Positions 35,180 to 43,167 of a stretch of 64,000 nt of DNA are shown here, in pieces. The position numbers and the translations under genes are program-made. Positions within the stretch are counted from its first letter, which is position 1. Each line of letters opens with the position of its first letter. The stretch is from Vreelandella boliviensis LC1 (GTDB taxonomy: Bacteria; Pseudomonadota; Gammaproteobacteria; Pseudomonadales; Halomonadaceae): contig NZ_JH393257.1 in NCBI RefSeq assembly GCF_000236035.1, positions 186,397 through 250,396 of the forward strand, written 5' to 3'. The notes below the pieces were generated by a model. The model was not told the DNA's origin and did not search any database. It worked only from the letters and a program-made list of their open reading frames with translations.

Positions 35180-35398
35180 ATGCTTGATGCCACCCTGGCC
35201 GATAATGCACCCTTATTGTTCGCCCCCTCGCTCTATGCAGTGCTTAGGCGAATGATCTTCAAGGAGACCATGCCACAGGATTTCCTGTCGTTGCGCAGGG
35301 CACATGCCGGCATGTTTCTCGAGCTTCTCCGCCCCCGCCTAAAGGTGCTTCCGGCTTTGCTGATCTCGACAGCAACTGATACAGCATTTCTGACGTAG
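35180..35398 (+). CDS. Small hypothetical protein
   Basis: A 72-residue open frame with a good ribosome site (AAAGGA four to five bases before the ATG). The predicted product is basic and partly hydrophobic (MLDATLADNAPLLFAPSLYA at the start). I recognise no family. It lies 155 bases after yhhJ in the same direction and ends next to the convergent methyltransferase stop. It could be a remnant of a longer gene. The stretch 35026-35179 shows nothing else. Confidence 0.35.
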   Translation: MLDATLADNAPLLFAPSLYAVLRRMIFKETMPQDFLSLRRAHAGMFLELLRPRLKVLPALLISTATDTAFLT

Positions 35399-35402
35399 CT
35401 CA

Positions 35403-36047
35403 TCAATCCTCTCGACAGCGCAGCAACACTACATCTGCCCCTGGGAACTCCACCGCCATGTTCCAGTGTTCTCCTATCCAGCGAAACGTCGCTTCACTAA
35501 AAAAACTAACGTGGGTAGGGTCGCTAATATAGTGCCAGAGGGCAAAGGCCTCGGGCGAAGTGACGCGCTTGGTCATAAGTCCCAGATAACCATTTGGCGC
35601 GAGTTGTGCAACCAATTGAGTCAGCACCTCACCAGGCTGCGACAAGTGCTCAACCACTTCTGTGGCGGTGATAAAATCAAACGTCTGGGTGAGAACCGAG
35701 GCATCAGGGGCATAAAAAGGGTCGTAGATGGCCATCGTGAAGCCTTGCTCTGCGAACATCACCGACAGCGTTGGCCCAGGCCCGGAACCAAAATCGAGGC
35801 CGCGGGCGTTAGGTTCGAGCTTCGCTAGCAGCGGGGTAAATAAACGCCCTAAAAAGCGCCGGTATCCCGTATCATGCGGCGAGTTTTGATGTTTATCGTA
35901 TTCGGCCTTTTCTGCAGCGGCGTTCAAATGCTGCTCGGGGGGGACAAATACCAGCTCGCACGTGGCACACTGGTAGTAGTCACGACGCCGATCCCGGTGG
36001 TAGAGCGCAGTAGTGGATTCCGCGCAGAGCGGACAGCGACGCATCAT
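35403..36047 (-). CDS. Class I SAM-dependent methyltransferase with N-terminal zinc ribbon
   Basis: A 214-residue cytoplasmic methyltransferase. Residues 4-30 hold a CxxC...CxxC zinc ribbon (CPLC and CATC), the SAM motif is LDFGSGPGPTLSV (about 85-97) and a methyltransferase_11-like FDFITATEVVEHL follows. The pattern resembles small-molecule or tRNA-like substrate methyltransferases with an N-terminal zinc finger; the substrate is unknown. The start at 36047 is preferred because a longer frame would run into the divergent VOC gene, whose start is only 41 bases away. Confidence 0.88.
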   Translation of the reverse strand: MMRRCPLCAESTTALYHRDRRRDYYQCATCELVFVPPEQHLNAAAEKAEYDKHQNSPHDTGYRRFLGRLFTPLLAKLEPNARGLDFGSGPGPTLSVMFAEQGFTMAIYDPFYAPDASVLTQTFDFITATEVVEHLSQPGEVLTQLVAQLAPNGYLGLMTKRVTSPEAFALWHYISDPTHVSFFSEATFRWIGEHWNMAVEFPGADVVLLRCRED

Positions 36048-36087
36048 CGTATTCTCTGGCTTATCGTTAGGTATTAAGGAAGGTGGC

Positions 36088-36471
36088 ATGCTATCAGGTC
36101 TGGATCATCTTGTTGTTACCGTGACCGACATGGGTCGCGCTGTCGATTTTTATTCACGTGTGCTTGGCTTAGACGTCCGCTATCGCGATGCTCAACGGGT
36201 CGATTTAATGCTCGGCGATACGGCGCTACGCCTGCATCAAACCGATACCGACATTGCCCCTATTTCAGCAACGCCCACGCCTGGCAGCCTGGATCTATGC
36301 CTGCGTTGCCAACTGCCGTTGGATGAATTCAAGCAGCACCTGGATGCACTGGCTATTGATGTAGAGCTGGGCCCCGTGGCTCGCCAAGGCGCCAATGGCC
36401 CGATTGAGTCAATTTACCTGCGTGACCCGGATGGCAACCTGTTAGAGATTTGCCGCCCCGCTGCGCGTTAA
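36088..36471 (+). CDS. VOC family (glyoxalase/bleomycin resistance) protein
   Basis: A 127-residue protein with the paired beta-alpha-beta-beta-beta modules of the VOC fold. The metal-ligand pattern His near residue 7 (LDHLVVTVTD), His near 51 (LRLHQTD) and Glu near 122 (LLEICRP) is visible, and YLRDPDGNLLEI is a classic C-terminal motif. The exact reaction is unknown. The ATG has AAGGAAGG upstream. It is divergent from the methyltransferase with a shared short promoter region. Confidence 0.9.
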   Translation: MLSGLDHLVVTVTDMGRAVDFYSRVLGLDVRYRDAQRVDLMLGDTALRLHQTDTDIAPISATPTPGSLDLCLRCQLPLDEFKQHLDALAIDVELGPVARQGANGPIESIYLRDPDGNLLEICRPAAR

Positions 36472-36586
36472 TGCTATGTCTAATGAACCAAGATATTATA
36501 TATCGCACTTAACAGTGCGTCCCGAGACGCACTAGTCATCAACACCCACGACAGCACTTCATACAGATTTTGCGAAAGGAAACGTT

Positions 36587-36976
36587 ATGCGTGATAACGA
36601 AAGTGATTCCCCACTCGAAGGCAACGTAGCCAGCGAAGAGCAAAGCCTTCAGCCCGACACTACCATGGCGATGGTTATCTATGCGCTCTATCTGGCCAGT
36701 TTTATCCTTGGTTTTACTTCGATTATCGGTGTAGTTATCGCCTACGTCTATAAAGGCAAAGGCCCTGCGTGGCTGGAAGAGCACTACCGCTACCAGATTC
36801 GTACGTTCTGGATGGGCTTGGTGTACGGCGTTGTTTTTTCGCTGTTGACTCTGATATTGATCGGTTTCCCGTTGCTGTTAGCGCTCGCGGTCTGGCTGAT
36901 TATCCGCTGCGTTAAAGGCTTTAAAGGGTTACAAGAAAAACGCGCCCCTTCTAACGTAGATTCCTGGCTGTTTTAG
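36587..36976 (+). CDS. DUF4870-like membrane protein, copy 1
   Basis: A 129-residue protein with three membrane helices after an acidic 25-residue N-terminus. Motifs MVIYALYLASFILGFTSIIG, VIAYVYKGKGPAWLEEHYRY and QIRTFWMGLVYG mark the family, whose function is unknown. AGGAAA lies six bases before the ATG. It is followed two bases later by an acyltransferase gene, and then by a second copy of itself. Confidence 0.85.
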   Translation: MRDNESDSPLEGNVASEEQSLQPDTTMAMVIYALYLASFILGFTSIIGVVIAYVYKGKGPAWLEEHYRYQIRTFWMGLVYGVVFSLLTLILIGFPLLLALAVWLIIRCVKGFKGLQEKRAPSNVDSWLF

Positions 36977-36978
36977 CT

Positions 36979-37914
36979 ATGACGCAACCAACGGATAACA
37001 CCAGCGGACGTTTTTCAAAGGCCAGTGCCATAAGCTGGCTATGGCGTCAGCTGTCACGTTGGCCGCTTGGCCTGCTATGGCGTTTTGCTTCACTGCTAGG
37101 CCCGTTGGTCTATCACTTCAGTCAACGCGAGCGCCGGGTAACGGAAGCCAATCTTAACGTCGTAAACCCGAACTCCACAGTTGACGAGCGCAAACAACTC
37201 GCCAAGCAAAGCCTGAAGCATTCAGCAGCTACCATGTTGGAGTTAGGCCACGCCTGGATGGCGGAACCTAATAAAGTGGAAGCAAGCATTTTGGCAGTGC
37301 ACGGTCGCGACAAACTCGATAACGCCCGCACCGAAGGCCGCGGCGTAATTGTGCTTGCACCTCACTTCGGTAACTGGGAAGTACTGAACTTTTGGCTATC
37401 GAGCCATTTTCCTTTCACCGCCATGTACGAGCCACCCAAAATCAGCGCCCTCGACCCTGTGATTCGTCATGGCCGCGAGCGCATGGGGGCAAGCCTAGTG
37501 CCCACCAACCCCCGCGGCGTGGCAGCACTGCTTAAAGCACTGAAACGCAGCGAAGCGATTGGCATACTGCCTGACCAGGAGCCCGATTGGGGCAGTGGCG
37601 TTTTCGCGCCTTTCTTTGGCCGCGATGCCTACACCGCCACCCTGCTGCCGAAACTGGTCGCGCGCACCCAGGCACGGGTGGTCACAGGCGTCGCTCTACG
37701 ACTCCCTGGCAAAGGATTTGAAATCCATTTTTTAGATGCCGACGAGTGGGTCTATAGCAACGATGATGTGCAGTCTGCCACCGGTGTCAATGCCAGCGTC
37801 GAGAGTGCGATTGCTCTGGATCCGGCACAGTATCAATGGGAGTACAAACGCTACCGTAAAGTGGTGCAAGAACAGCAAAAACTGGCCAATTTCAGCGATT
37901 TCCGGCTTTATTGA
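36979..37914 (+). CDS. Lipid A biosynthesis lauroyl/myristoyl acyltransferase-like protein (LpxL/HtrB family)
   Basis: A 311-residue membrane-associated acyltransferase. The catalytic HxxxxE motif is HFGNWEVL (about residue 126), followed by MYEPPKISALDPVIRHGRERMG and ILPDQEPDWGSGVFAPFFG typical of LpxL-type enzymes. It would add a secondary acyl chain to lipid A or another lipid. It lies between two DUF4870-like genes in a tight three-gene operon, an arrangement that suggests a shared envelope function. Confidence 0.9.
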   Translation: MTQPTDNTSGRFSKASAISWLWRQLSRWPLGLLWRFASLLGPLVYHFSQRERRVTEANLNVVNPNSTVDERKQLAKQSLKHSAATMLELGHAWMAEPNKVEASILAVHGRDKLDNARTEGRGVIVLAPHFGNWEVLNFWLSSHFPFTAMYEPPKISALDPVIRHGRERMGASLVPTNPRGVAALLKALKRSEAIGILPDQEPDWGSGVFAPFFGRDAYTATLLPKLVARTQARVVTGVALRLPGKGFEIHFLDADEWVYSNDDVQSATGVNASVESAIALDPAQYQWEYKRYRKVVQEQQKLANFSDFRLY

Positions 37915-37927
37915 TAAGAGTTTACTG

Positions 37928-38278
37928 ATGACCCAAAAATATATACCTCGCGATGAGATACGCGCGCCACAGATTATTTATGCGCTTTACTTAGCAGGCA
38001 TAGTCACAGCCAATATCACTCTGCTGATTGGCGTTATCATTGCCTATGTTTATCGTAAAGAAGCAGCACCCTGGCTGCAGCAGCACTACCGCTACCTGAT
38101 CCGCACCTTCTGGATCGGCACGCTGTATGCCTGCATCGCCTTTTTGCTCAGCATTGTGATAGTCGGCACCCTGCTCTGGCCACTGCTAGCGGTATGGCTA
38201 GGCGTGCGCTGCCTGCTCGGCTGGATTGTTGTACGCAAAGGCCAGCCCCCGGCACGCCCGACTAGCTGGCTTTGGTAA
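37928..38278 (+). CDS. DUF4870-like membrane protein, copy 2
   Basis: A 116-residue paralogue of the protein at 36587. The segments IIYALYLAGI, GVIIAYVYRKEAAPWLQQHYRY and LIRTFWIGTLYA align with copy 1, and both proteins end in SWL plus an aromatic residue. I start it at the ATG at 37928, 14 bases after the acyltransferase stop; a longer frame overlaps that gene and is not supported. Confidence 0.85.
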   Translation: MTQKYIPRDEIRAPQIIYALYLAGIVTANITLLIGVIIAYVYRKEAAPWLQQHYRYLIRTFWIGTLYACIAFLLSIVIVGTLLWPLLAVWLGVRCLLGWIVVRKGQPPARPTSWLW

Positions 38279-38298
38279 GCGGCGTGTCACTCCGTCCT

Positions 38299-39708
38299 TC
38301 ACTCATCGCTATCACGGGCGTAAACATCGTCTAAGCGCTCGATATCGTCTTCGCCCAAGTAGCTACCCGACTGCACTTCGATCAGTTCAAGGGGTATTTT
38401 GCCGGTATTTTCCAGCCGATGCAGTGCCCCAATGGGAATATAGGTGGACTGGTTTTCGGTTACCAGGAAGCTACGCTCATCAAGTGTTACCTGCGCGGTT
38501 CCTCTTACCACAATCCAGTGTTCAGCGCGATGATGATGGCGCTGCAGGGAGAGCCGCCCACCGGGCTTCACGGTAATGCGCTTAACCTGATAACGCTCGC
38601 CGCTGTCCATCGCTTGAAAACTGCCCCAGGGGCGCTGTACTTGGGGTGCCGAGCACGGCTCGCTGCGCCCCGCCTGGGAAAGTGATGCCACCAGTTGCTT
38701 CACGGCTTGCGCCTGATCACGGTGGGCCACCAGTACGCTATCCGAAGTCTCCACTACGATGAGATTATGCACGCCCAGCGTAGTCACCAAGCGGTGTTCG
38801 GCAAATACCAGCGAATCCTGCGTATCGGTCAGCCATGTATCGCCTTTGGTGGCGTTGCCCGCCGCGTCAGGCTTAACGGTTGCCAATAGCGCATCAAAAC
38901 TACCGATATCGCTCCACGCGGCGGCTAAAGGCACCACAGCGGCGTGGTTGCAGTGTTCCATCACCGCGTAGTCGATAGAATCCGCTGGGCAGCGGCGGAA
39001 CGCCACTTCGCCCAAGCGCAGAAAATCCAAGTCGCGATGCGCACTGCTAACCGCCTCTTCGCAGGCTTCAAGCATGGCTGGCTGTAGCTGTTTTAGCTGG
39101 TCTAAATAGCGGGAGGCACGCAGCAAAAACATGCCGCTATTCCATAGGTAATCGCCGCTGTCGATTAACTCTACAGCACGCTTGGCATCGGGTTTTTCTA
39201 TAAAAGCGGCAAGATGGTGGCCGCCTTTCAGCGGGGCGCCACAGGCAATATAACCATAGCCTGTTTCAGGCTGCGTCGGCACAACCCCAAAGGTGACTAG
39301 GTAACCCGCTTCGGCTAACGGCGCGGCAAGTGAAACGCTGTGTTGAAACGCCTGAACATCGCCAATCACATGATCAGCCGGAAGCACTAGCAGCAGCGGA
39401 TCATCTCCAGACTGTCGCGCCAGCAGCGCCGCACAGGCAATCGCTGGGGCGGTATTGCGGCCTTCGGGCTCAAGTACTAGGGTCGCGGCTTGATCCATTT
39501 CGCGTAGTTGTTCGGCCATTAAAAAACGGTGGCTATGATGACCCATCAGCATTGGCGCTGCGTCGGTTAACCCGACTAAGCGGCTTAAGGTTTGCTGGAG
39601 AAGGCTCTGGGATGAGGTTAAGCGCAAAAACTGTTTTGGCATCTGTTCCCGAGAGAGCGGCCAGAGCCGCGTGCCGCTCCCCCCGCTCAAAATCACTGGC
39701 TGAATCAT
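38299..39708 (-). CDS. manC: Mannose-1-phosphate guanylyltransferase / mannose-6-phosphate isomerase
   Basis: Bifunctional enzyme for GDP-mannose supply. The N-terminal nucleotidyltransferase has GGSGTRLWPLSRE at residues 9-21 and FIEKPDAKRA; the C-terminal cupin isomerase domain has RPWGSF, GGRLSLQRHHHRAEHWIVV and the end segment IEVQSGSYLGEDDIERLDD. Length 469 is normal. GDP-mannose would feed exopolysaccharide or other glycans. Its start overlaps the end of the upstream sulfatase-fold gene by 4 bases, so they are cotranscribed. Confidence 0.96.
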   Translation of the reverse strand: MIQPVILSGGSGTRLWPLSREQMPKQFLRLTSSQSLLQQTLSRLVGLTDAAPMLMGHHSHRFLMAEQLREMDQAATLVLEPEGRNTAPAIACAALLARQSGDDPLLLVLPADHVIGDVQAFQHSVSLAAPLAEAGYLVTFGVVPTQPETGYGYIACGAPLKGGHHLAAFIEKPDAKRAVELIDSGDYLWNSGMFLLRASRYLDQLKQLQPAMLEACEEAVSSAHRDLDFLRLGEVAFRRCPADSIDYAVMEHCNHAAVVPLAAAWSDIGSFDALLATVKPDAAGNATKGDTWLTDTQDSLVFAEHRLVTTLGVHNLIVVETSDSVLVAHRDQAQAVKQLVASLSQAGRSEPCSAPQVQRPWGSFQAMDSGERYQVKRITVKPGGRLSLQRHHHRAEHWIVVRGTAQVTLDERSFLVTENQSTYIPIGALHRLENTGKIPLELIEVQSGSYLGEDDIERLDDVYARDSDE

Positions 39709-41369
39709 TGCTGCGTCCTTGTCATTGTCTTTGAACCAGAGGCTGACCTTGAATCAGTGATTTTCCCTGTTTCCGAGTCAGCGCCTACGTCATTCGCTAA
39801 CTCTCCAAAATCGGCCTGTAGCCAGTGGCGTAACTGGCTCATTCTAGGCGCATTGCTCGACTCTTCGAGCGTAGGCAATGTGCCGGGAACAAAGCCACGC
39901 TTTATAAAGGGCGCTAATAGCTCCGGATCGCCGCTAATAATATGCACCGGTACTGCCGCACTGGCATCATCGCCGGTAATCAACGGCGCGGCTTGATGGT
40001 CACCCAGCACTATCATCAGGGTATTGTTATCCACTACGCGCTCGGCCCAGCGGCCAGTGACTTTCACAGCGTAGTCCACCGACCAGGCATAGTGATCGCG
40101 AATACGCTCAATCTCCTGCCACAACACTTCTGGCGGGTCGCCAGCGTCCTCCCAAGGGGCAAAAATACGCCCATCGCCAATGGATGACCAATCATCCAAT
40201 ACAGGCAGAATGGGTGTCCAGGGAGCATGGCTGGAGATCAGTGCTAATTGGGCAAAGACCGGCGTCTCACCCAGCAAGTAACGCTGGGTGTAATCGAGGG
40301 TAAATTGATCCGGCATGGTTACCCAATTGAGAGCAGGTCCGGCGTAGGCGATATCTTTCGCTGCGGCAATTTCATCGAAACCGTAGGCCTCCCCTTCCGG
40401 CCACGCCATGGTAATCGCGGGCATCACACTAAGGGTGCGCTGCCCAGTGGCACGAAAATCATCGATCAAAGTGGAGTGTTCGCTGTCCAACATCAGCTGA
40501 TACCACAGCTGATTGTCGATCCACCGGCCACTGAGTGCGGTCGCGTGGGCCAGCCAGGATTGGCCACCGCGAATGGGTGATTTCAACATGCCAGAGACCA
40601 CGTGGAGATCACGCGCTGCTAACCGCTGCTGCATATCGGCCAGGGTGGGAAGCAGAACATCCGCATAACGCGGATCCTCCAGTGCCGAGATACCGTAAGA
40701 CTCAATAAAGGTGAGCAGTACATTGTGTCCTTCAAGCCCCGGTAGCGACTGGGCTTCCAGCGGCGCGGCTTCCAATTGGGCAGTAAAGGACAGACGAGCG
40801 GCATGGGTATCGGTAATTTGCTGCCACTGAAAACGCGTGGTGTTCACCATCGGCAAACGCGCGCTATCTACCAGTCGCACACCATTGAGTTCAAGCGCTG
40901 CGCTGGTGGTGGCAACGACCATCAGCATTAATGCGGCCGCTCCAGGCAGACGCTTAACAGAGTAGGTGACGGGTGGCAGCAGCAGGCGTGCTAAACCCAC
41001 GGTGATAGCAACTAACACGGCGGCCCCCGCCAGTAGTGCGCAAACTGCCAGCAGTTGGCCTACATTACCTACAAGCAGGTGATAAATTGAGCGCAGCAAG
41101 GGTACGTCAAGATAGAGATTGAGTGGCCGGGCAAAGGCCATTTGGGTGGCAGCGTCACCTAGGTTGGCGGCTGTTACCAGCACGATCCAACTGACAAACC
41201 CGACCCCCACTATGCGGCGCGCTTGGCCAGCAGGAAGCAGCAGCATAAGTGGCGCAATGATGAGCGCCTCCCAAGCGAGTAAATAGGCGCTGATCTCGCC
41301 AAAACGCCACCATAGCGGTGCAATGAGTAAGAGATTCAGCATGAAAAACATTAGTAATAATCGACTCAT
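39705..41369 (-). CDS. Membrane sulfatase-fold enzyme (LtaS/OpgB-like phosphoglycerol or phosphoethanolamine transferase)
   Basis: A 554-residue inner-membrane protein with five N-terminal helices (to about residue 165) and a periplasmic alkaline-phosphatase-superfamily domain. Metal-site elements are visible: LLTFIESYG (metal-binding Glu), GGQSWLAHATALSG (expected nucleophile region, Ser or Thr), SSHAPWTP and IVLGDHQAAP. It is divergent from opgGH and coupled to manC. A role in decorating periplasmic glucans with phosphoglycerol, as OpgB does, is a reasonable inference from the neighbourhood but is not proven. Confidence 0.82.
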   Translation of the reverse strand: MSRLLLMFFMLNLLLIAPLWWRFGEISAYLLAWEALIIAPLMLLLPAGQARRIVGVGFVSWIVLVTAANLGDAATQMAFARPLNLYLDVPLLRSIYHLLVGNVGQLLAVCALLAGAAVLVAITVGLARLLLPPVTYSVKRLPGAAALMLMVVATTSAALELNGVRLVDSARLPMVNTTRFQWQQITDTHAARLSFTAQLEAAPLEAQSLPGLEGHNVLLTFIESYGISALEDPRYADVLLPTLADMQQRLAARDLHVVSGMLKSPIRGGQSWLAHATALSGRWIDNQLWYQLMLDSEHSTLIDDFRATGQRTLSVMPAITMAWPEGEAYGFDEIAAAKDIAYAGPALNWVTMPDQFTLDYTQRYLLGETPVFAQLALISSHAPWTPILPVLDDWSSIGDGRIFAPWEDAGDPPEVLWQEIERIRDHYAWSVDYAVKVTGRWAERVVDNNTLMIVLGDHQAAPLITGDDASAAVPVHIISGDPELLAPFIKRGFVPGTLPTLEESSNAPRMSQLRHWLQADFGELANDVGADSETGKITDSRSASGSKTMTRTQQ

Positions 41370-41492
41370 CGCATCCTCATAGGCGCCTGCTTTAGCTTAA
41401 AGTGTCAAAGGTACAACCTGTCAGCGCCCAGATTCGAAGTGAGTCTGTACCCAATCGCAAGACAAGAGAGCAAGGAATAAGGCTGCTGAAAC

Positions 41493-41538
41493 ACACAATA
41501 ATCATGTACTGTAATATTTTATCGTATAGTTATTGTGT
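41493..41538. promoter_or_regulatory. Inverted repeat in the opgG upstream region
   Basis: ACACAATAA (41493-41501) and TTATTGTGT (41530-41538) are a perfect 9-bp inverted repeat separated by an AT-rich 28-bp stretch containing likely promoter elements. It lies about 70-115 bases before opgG, between divergent genes. Confidence 0.45.
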
Positions 41539-41607
41539 AAACATTTCACGCTTTGCTTGGCATAAGGTCATGCGTTTTGCAGACCTTCACCGGAAAGGAA
41601 TTCGCCC

Positions 41608-43167
41608 ATGTATTGTAACCATGTTGATAGGTGGCAAGTTCGTAGGTGGCGGGCTGGTAAGTGGATGGTATTAATAGGCTGTGCGTTCGCCTTACCGGCG
41701 TTTGCCGAAGACGATAGACACTTTAGTGCTGTCATTGAACGCGCCCAACAGCTTGCAGAAGAAGCCTATCAAGCTCCCGAAGAGACATTGCCCGAGGTTT
41801 TGAGTGAGCTTGATTACGATACCTACCGGCAAATTCGTTTTGATCCCGCCCAAGCCTATTGGCAAGACGAGAGCCCTTTTAGCCTGCAGCTATTTCACAG
41901 CGGCTTTATCTTTCAAACCCCGATTGCGCTGAATGTCATTGAAAACGACACGGCAACCCCCCTGCCCTTTTCGGCAGAGAACTACTCCTATGATGGCAAT
42001 GCCGAAAAGCTCAAAGAGTACGATTTGTCCGCTAGTAATCACGCCGGATTTCGCCTCCACTACCCCTTAAACAGCGATGACTACGCCGACGAGTTTGTCG
42101 TTTTTCTTGGAGCTAGCTATTTCCGCCTAGTCGGGCGCGATCAGGCTTACGGGCTCTCCACCCGAGGTCTGGCGATCGATACGGCCTCTTCTGAAGGCGA
42201 AGAGTTCCCGGCATTTCGCGAGTTTTGGCTCTACAAACCCGACGCTGATGGCGAACAGATTGAGCTGCTGGCATTAATGGACAGCCCCTCGGTCAGCGGT
42301 GCCTACCGGTTTATCATTCAGCCGGGGGAGAATACCCAGGTAGAGGTCGAAGCGGAGCTGTTTGCTCGCGAAGATGTTGCCAAGCTGGGCGTCGCCCCGC
42401 TCACCAGCATGTTCACTTACGGTGAGGCAAGCCGCGAGCGGCCGGACGATTTTCGCCCCCAGGTGCACGACTCCGACGGCCTGCTGATGCATAACGGCAG
42501 CGGCGAGTGGATCTGGCGCCCTCTGAGTAACCCATCTCACGTGCGTACCTCTGCCTTTATAGACGACTCTCCCCAAGGCTTTGGGTTAATGCAGCGGGAG
42601 CGTGACTTTAACCGCTATCTTGATACCGAAGCCCAGTACCACCGTCGCCCCAGCCAGTGGGTTGTCCCGCTAGATGAGTGGGGGCCGGGCCGAGTAGAAC
42701 TTGTTGAAATCCCTACCCCCGATGAGACTCACGACAATATTGTCGCCTACTGGGTGGCGGACGATACGCTGGACTCAGGCGACTCCCTGCGCTTGCACTA
42801 CCTCACCCATACGCTGAATAGCCAGCCAGACGCACACAACCTTGGCCGAGCCATTCGCACTCGCCATGGGAGCGCAGGTGTGCCGGGGCAAGCGGACTCT
42901 CCCTCGCAAGATCAGCGTCAGTTTATCGTCGACTTTCAGGGTGGTGCCTTAGACAACATCGCCGCCGACCAGCCCGTCGAGCTCGATATCAGTTCCCAGC
43001 AAGGCAAGGTACTGCTACCTCAGGTCACCGCGCTGCCCAATAATGGCTGGCGGGCGAGTTTCCGCCTGCCCGCTAGCGATCAACCCAGCGATGTTCGCCT
43101 AAGACTGACCTTAAACGGCGAACCGGTTAGCGAAACCTGGAATTATGTGTGGTATCCCGATGCCTAA
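41608..43167 (+). CDS. opgG: Periplasmic glucan biosynthesis protein OpgG
   Basis: A 519-residue periplasmic protein needed for the backbone or branching of osmoregulated periplasmic glucans. The N-terminus carries a signal with an Arg-rich n-region (VRRWRAGKWMVLIGCAFALP, cleavage near AFA). Family motifs: YDTYRQIRFDPAQAYW, LFHSGFIF, FVVFLGASYFRLVGRDQAYGLSTRGLAID. AAGGA lies eight bases before the ATG. The following opgH overlaps by 8 bases. Confidence 0.95.
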   Translation: MYCNHVDRWQVRRWRAGKWMVLIGCAFALPAFAEDDRHFSAVIERAQQLAEEAYQAPEETLPEVLSELDYDTYRQIRFDPAQAYWQDESPFSLQLFHSGFIFQTPIALNVIENDTATPLPFSAENYSYDGNAEKLKEYDLSASNHAGFRLHYPLNSDDYADEFVVFLGASYFRLVGRDQAYGLSTRGLAIDTASSEGEEFPAFREFWLYKPDADGEQIELLALMDSPSVSGAYRFIIQPGENTQVEVEAELFAREDVAKLGVAPLTSMFTYGEASRERPDDFRPQVHDSDGLLMHNGSGEWIWRPLSNPSHVRTSAFIDDSPQGFGLMQRERDFNRYLDTEAQYHRRPSQWVVPLDEWGPGRVELVEIPTPDETHDNIVAYWVADDTLDSGDSLRLHYLTHTLNSQPDAHNLGRAIRTRHGSAGVPGQADSPSQDQRQFIVDFQGGALDNIAADQPVELDISSQQGKVLLPQVTALPNNGWRASFRLPASDQPSDVRLRLTLNGEPVSETWNYVWYPDA

